Source of the DNA: Betaproteobacteria bacterium
Lineage (GTDB): Bacteria > Pseudomonadota > Gammaproteobacteria > Burkholderiales > Nitrosomonadaceae
Direction of reading: 5' to 3'
Assembly: GCA_022601315.1 (NCBI GenBank)
Contig: JAHZIU010000207.1
Span: forward strand, 1 to 5,332
Length of the DNA: 5,332 nt
A model generated the notes under the pieces. It was not told the origin of the DNA. It saw only the letters and a list, made by a program, of their open reading frames with translations, and did no database searches. Below are positions 5,245 through 5,332 of the stretch, piece after piece. The translations under genes were made by a program, and so were the position numbers. The first letter of the stretch is position 1; every line of letters starts with the position of its first letter.

Positions 5245-5332
5245 TCAATGCGTCTTCATTAGGGGCAAGCGCTGAGCTTAATGAAAATAGACTCAGCGCT
5301 CGTTGTGCTTACGAATCGAATAAATTCATAAA
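5220..5332 (+). other. Open + strand frame leaving the right edge, possible gene fragment
   Basis: After the in-frame TAA at 5217-5219 a frame stays open to the window end. Its translation (including ELLGDELFNASSLGASAEL and NENRLSARCAYESNKFI) looks protein-like. It has no good start codon or ribosome site, and its first codons overlap the integrase remnant. It could be the tail or middle of a gene cut by the event that truncated the integrase. At under 40 codons it may also be chance. I do not recognise it. Confidence 0.22.
5268..5300. repeat. 9-bp perfect inverted repeat
   Basis: AGCGCTGAG (5268-5276) and CTCAGCGCT (5292-5300) are exact reverse complements around a 15-nt AT-rich loop. No T-run follows on either strand, so a terminator is unlikely. 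It may be a recombination or binding site, or the relic of a mobile element end. Confidence 0.55.

Noticed and set aside
5001..5332. Second copy of the tRNA 3' end (att duplicate)
   Set aside because: Only the short word GGTTCG recurs; no longer match to the tRNA 3' end within the window.

Overview
The window looks like the chromosome of a Gram-negative bacterium, most likely a betaproteobacterium with an AT-rich genome (about 40% G+C by eye). The grounds are exported proteins with Sec signal peptides, a 16-stranded-type porin ending in the betaproteobacterial GLRHHF motif with a terminal Phe, and a tRNA gene with an encoded CCA end. A Nitrosomonadales-type host would fit, but this is an inference from style, not a species call.

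Layout. Bases 1-310 hold the 3' end of an unrecognised gene that seems to be broken by a frameshift. Bases 311-692 carry no gene but contain a duplicated leader: two copies, about 90% identical and 149 bp apart, of a block with a candidate promoter, small inverted repeats and a strong GGAGG ribosome binding site. Only the second copy leads into a gene. Bases 693-3330 form a compact cluster on the + strand: a secreted beta-propeller protein with histidines in a repeating register, a SCO/SenC copper chaperone, and an unknown secreted protein whose start overlaps the SCO stop. A long hairpin sits between the first two genes. Bases 3331-3596 are a spacer with an orphan Shine-Dalgarno sequence and a doubtful 61-codon frame. 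A porin (3597-4781) follows, ending at a terminator-like hairpin. A promoter and tRNA-Leu(CAA) come next (4845-4997). The right edge is remnant DNA: short direct repeats, the last 58 codons of a tyrosine recombinase on the - strand, an inverted repeat, and a + strand open frame that leaves the window.

How the genes may work together. SCO proteins deliver copper to, or reduce the thiols of, copper sites in exported enzymes. A SCO gene directly behind a Cys-free, His-patterned secreted propeller suggests that the propeller is a periplasmic copper protein. This resembles in outline the known pairing of the copper-containing methanethiol oxidase MtoX (SBP56 family, a propeller) with a SCO/SenC gene, and also the seven-His copper centre of the nitrous oxide reductase propeller. 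However, neither the SBP56 signature stretches I know nor a NosZ cupredoxin domain is visible. The third protein could be a further maturation or partner factor, and the porin a route for substrate or metal across the outer membrane. The cluster is the best candidate here for an undescribed system. The tRNA-Leu and integrase tail mark a probable old integration site at the right edge.
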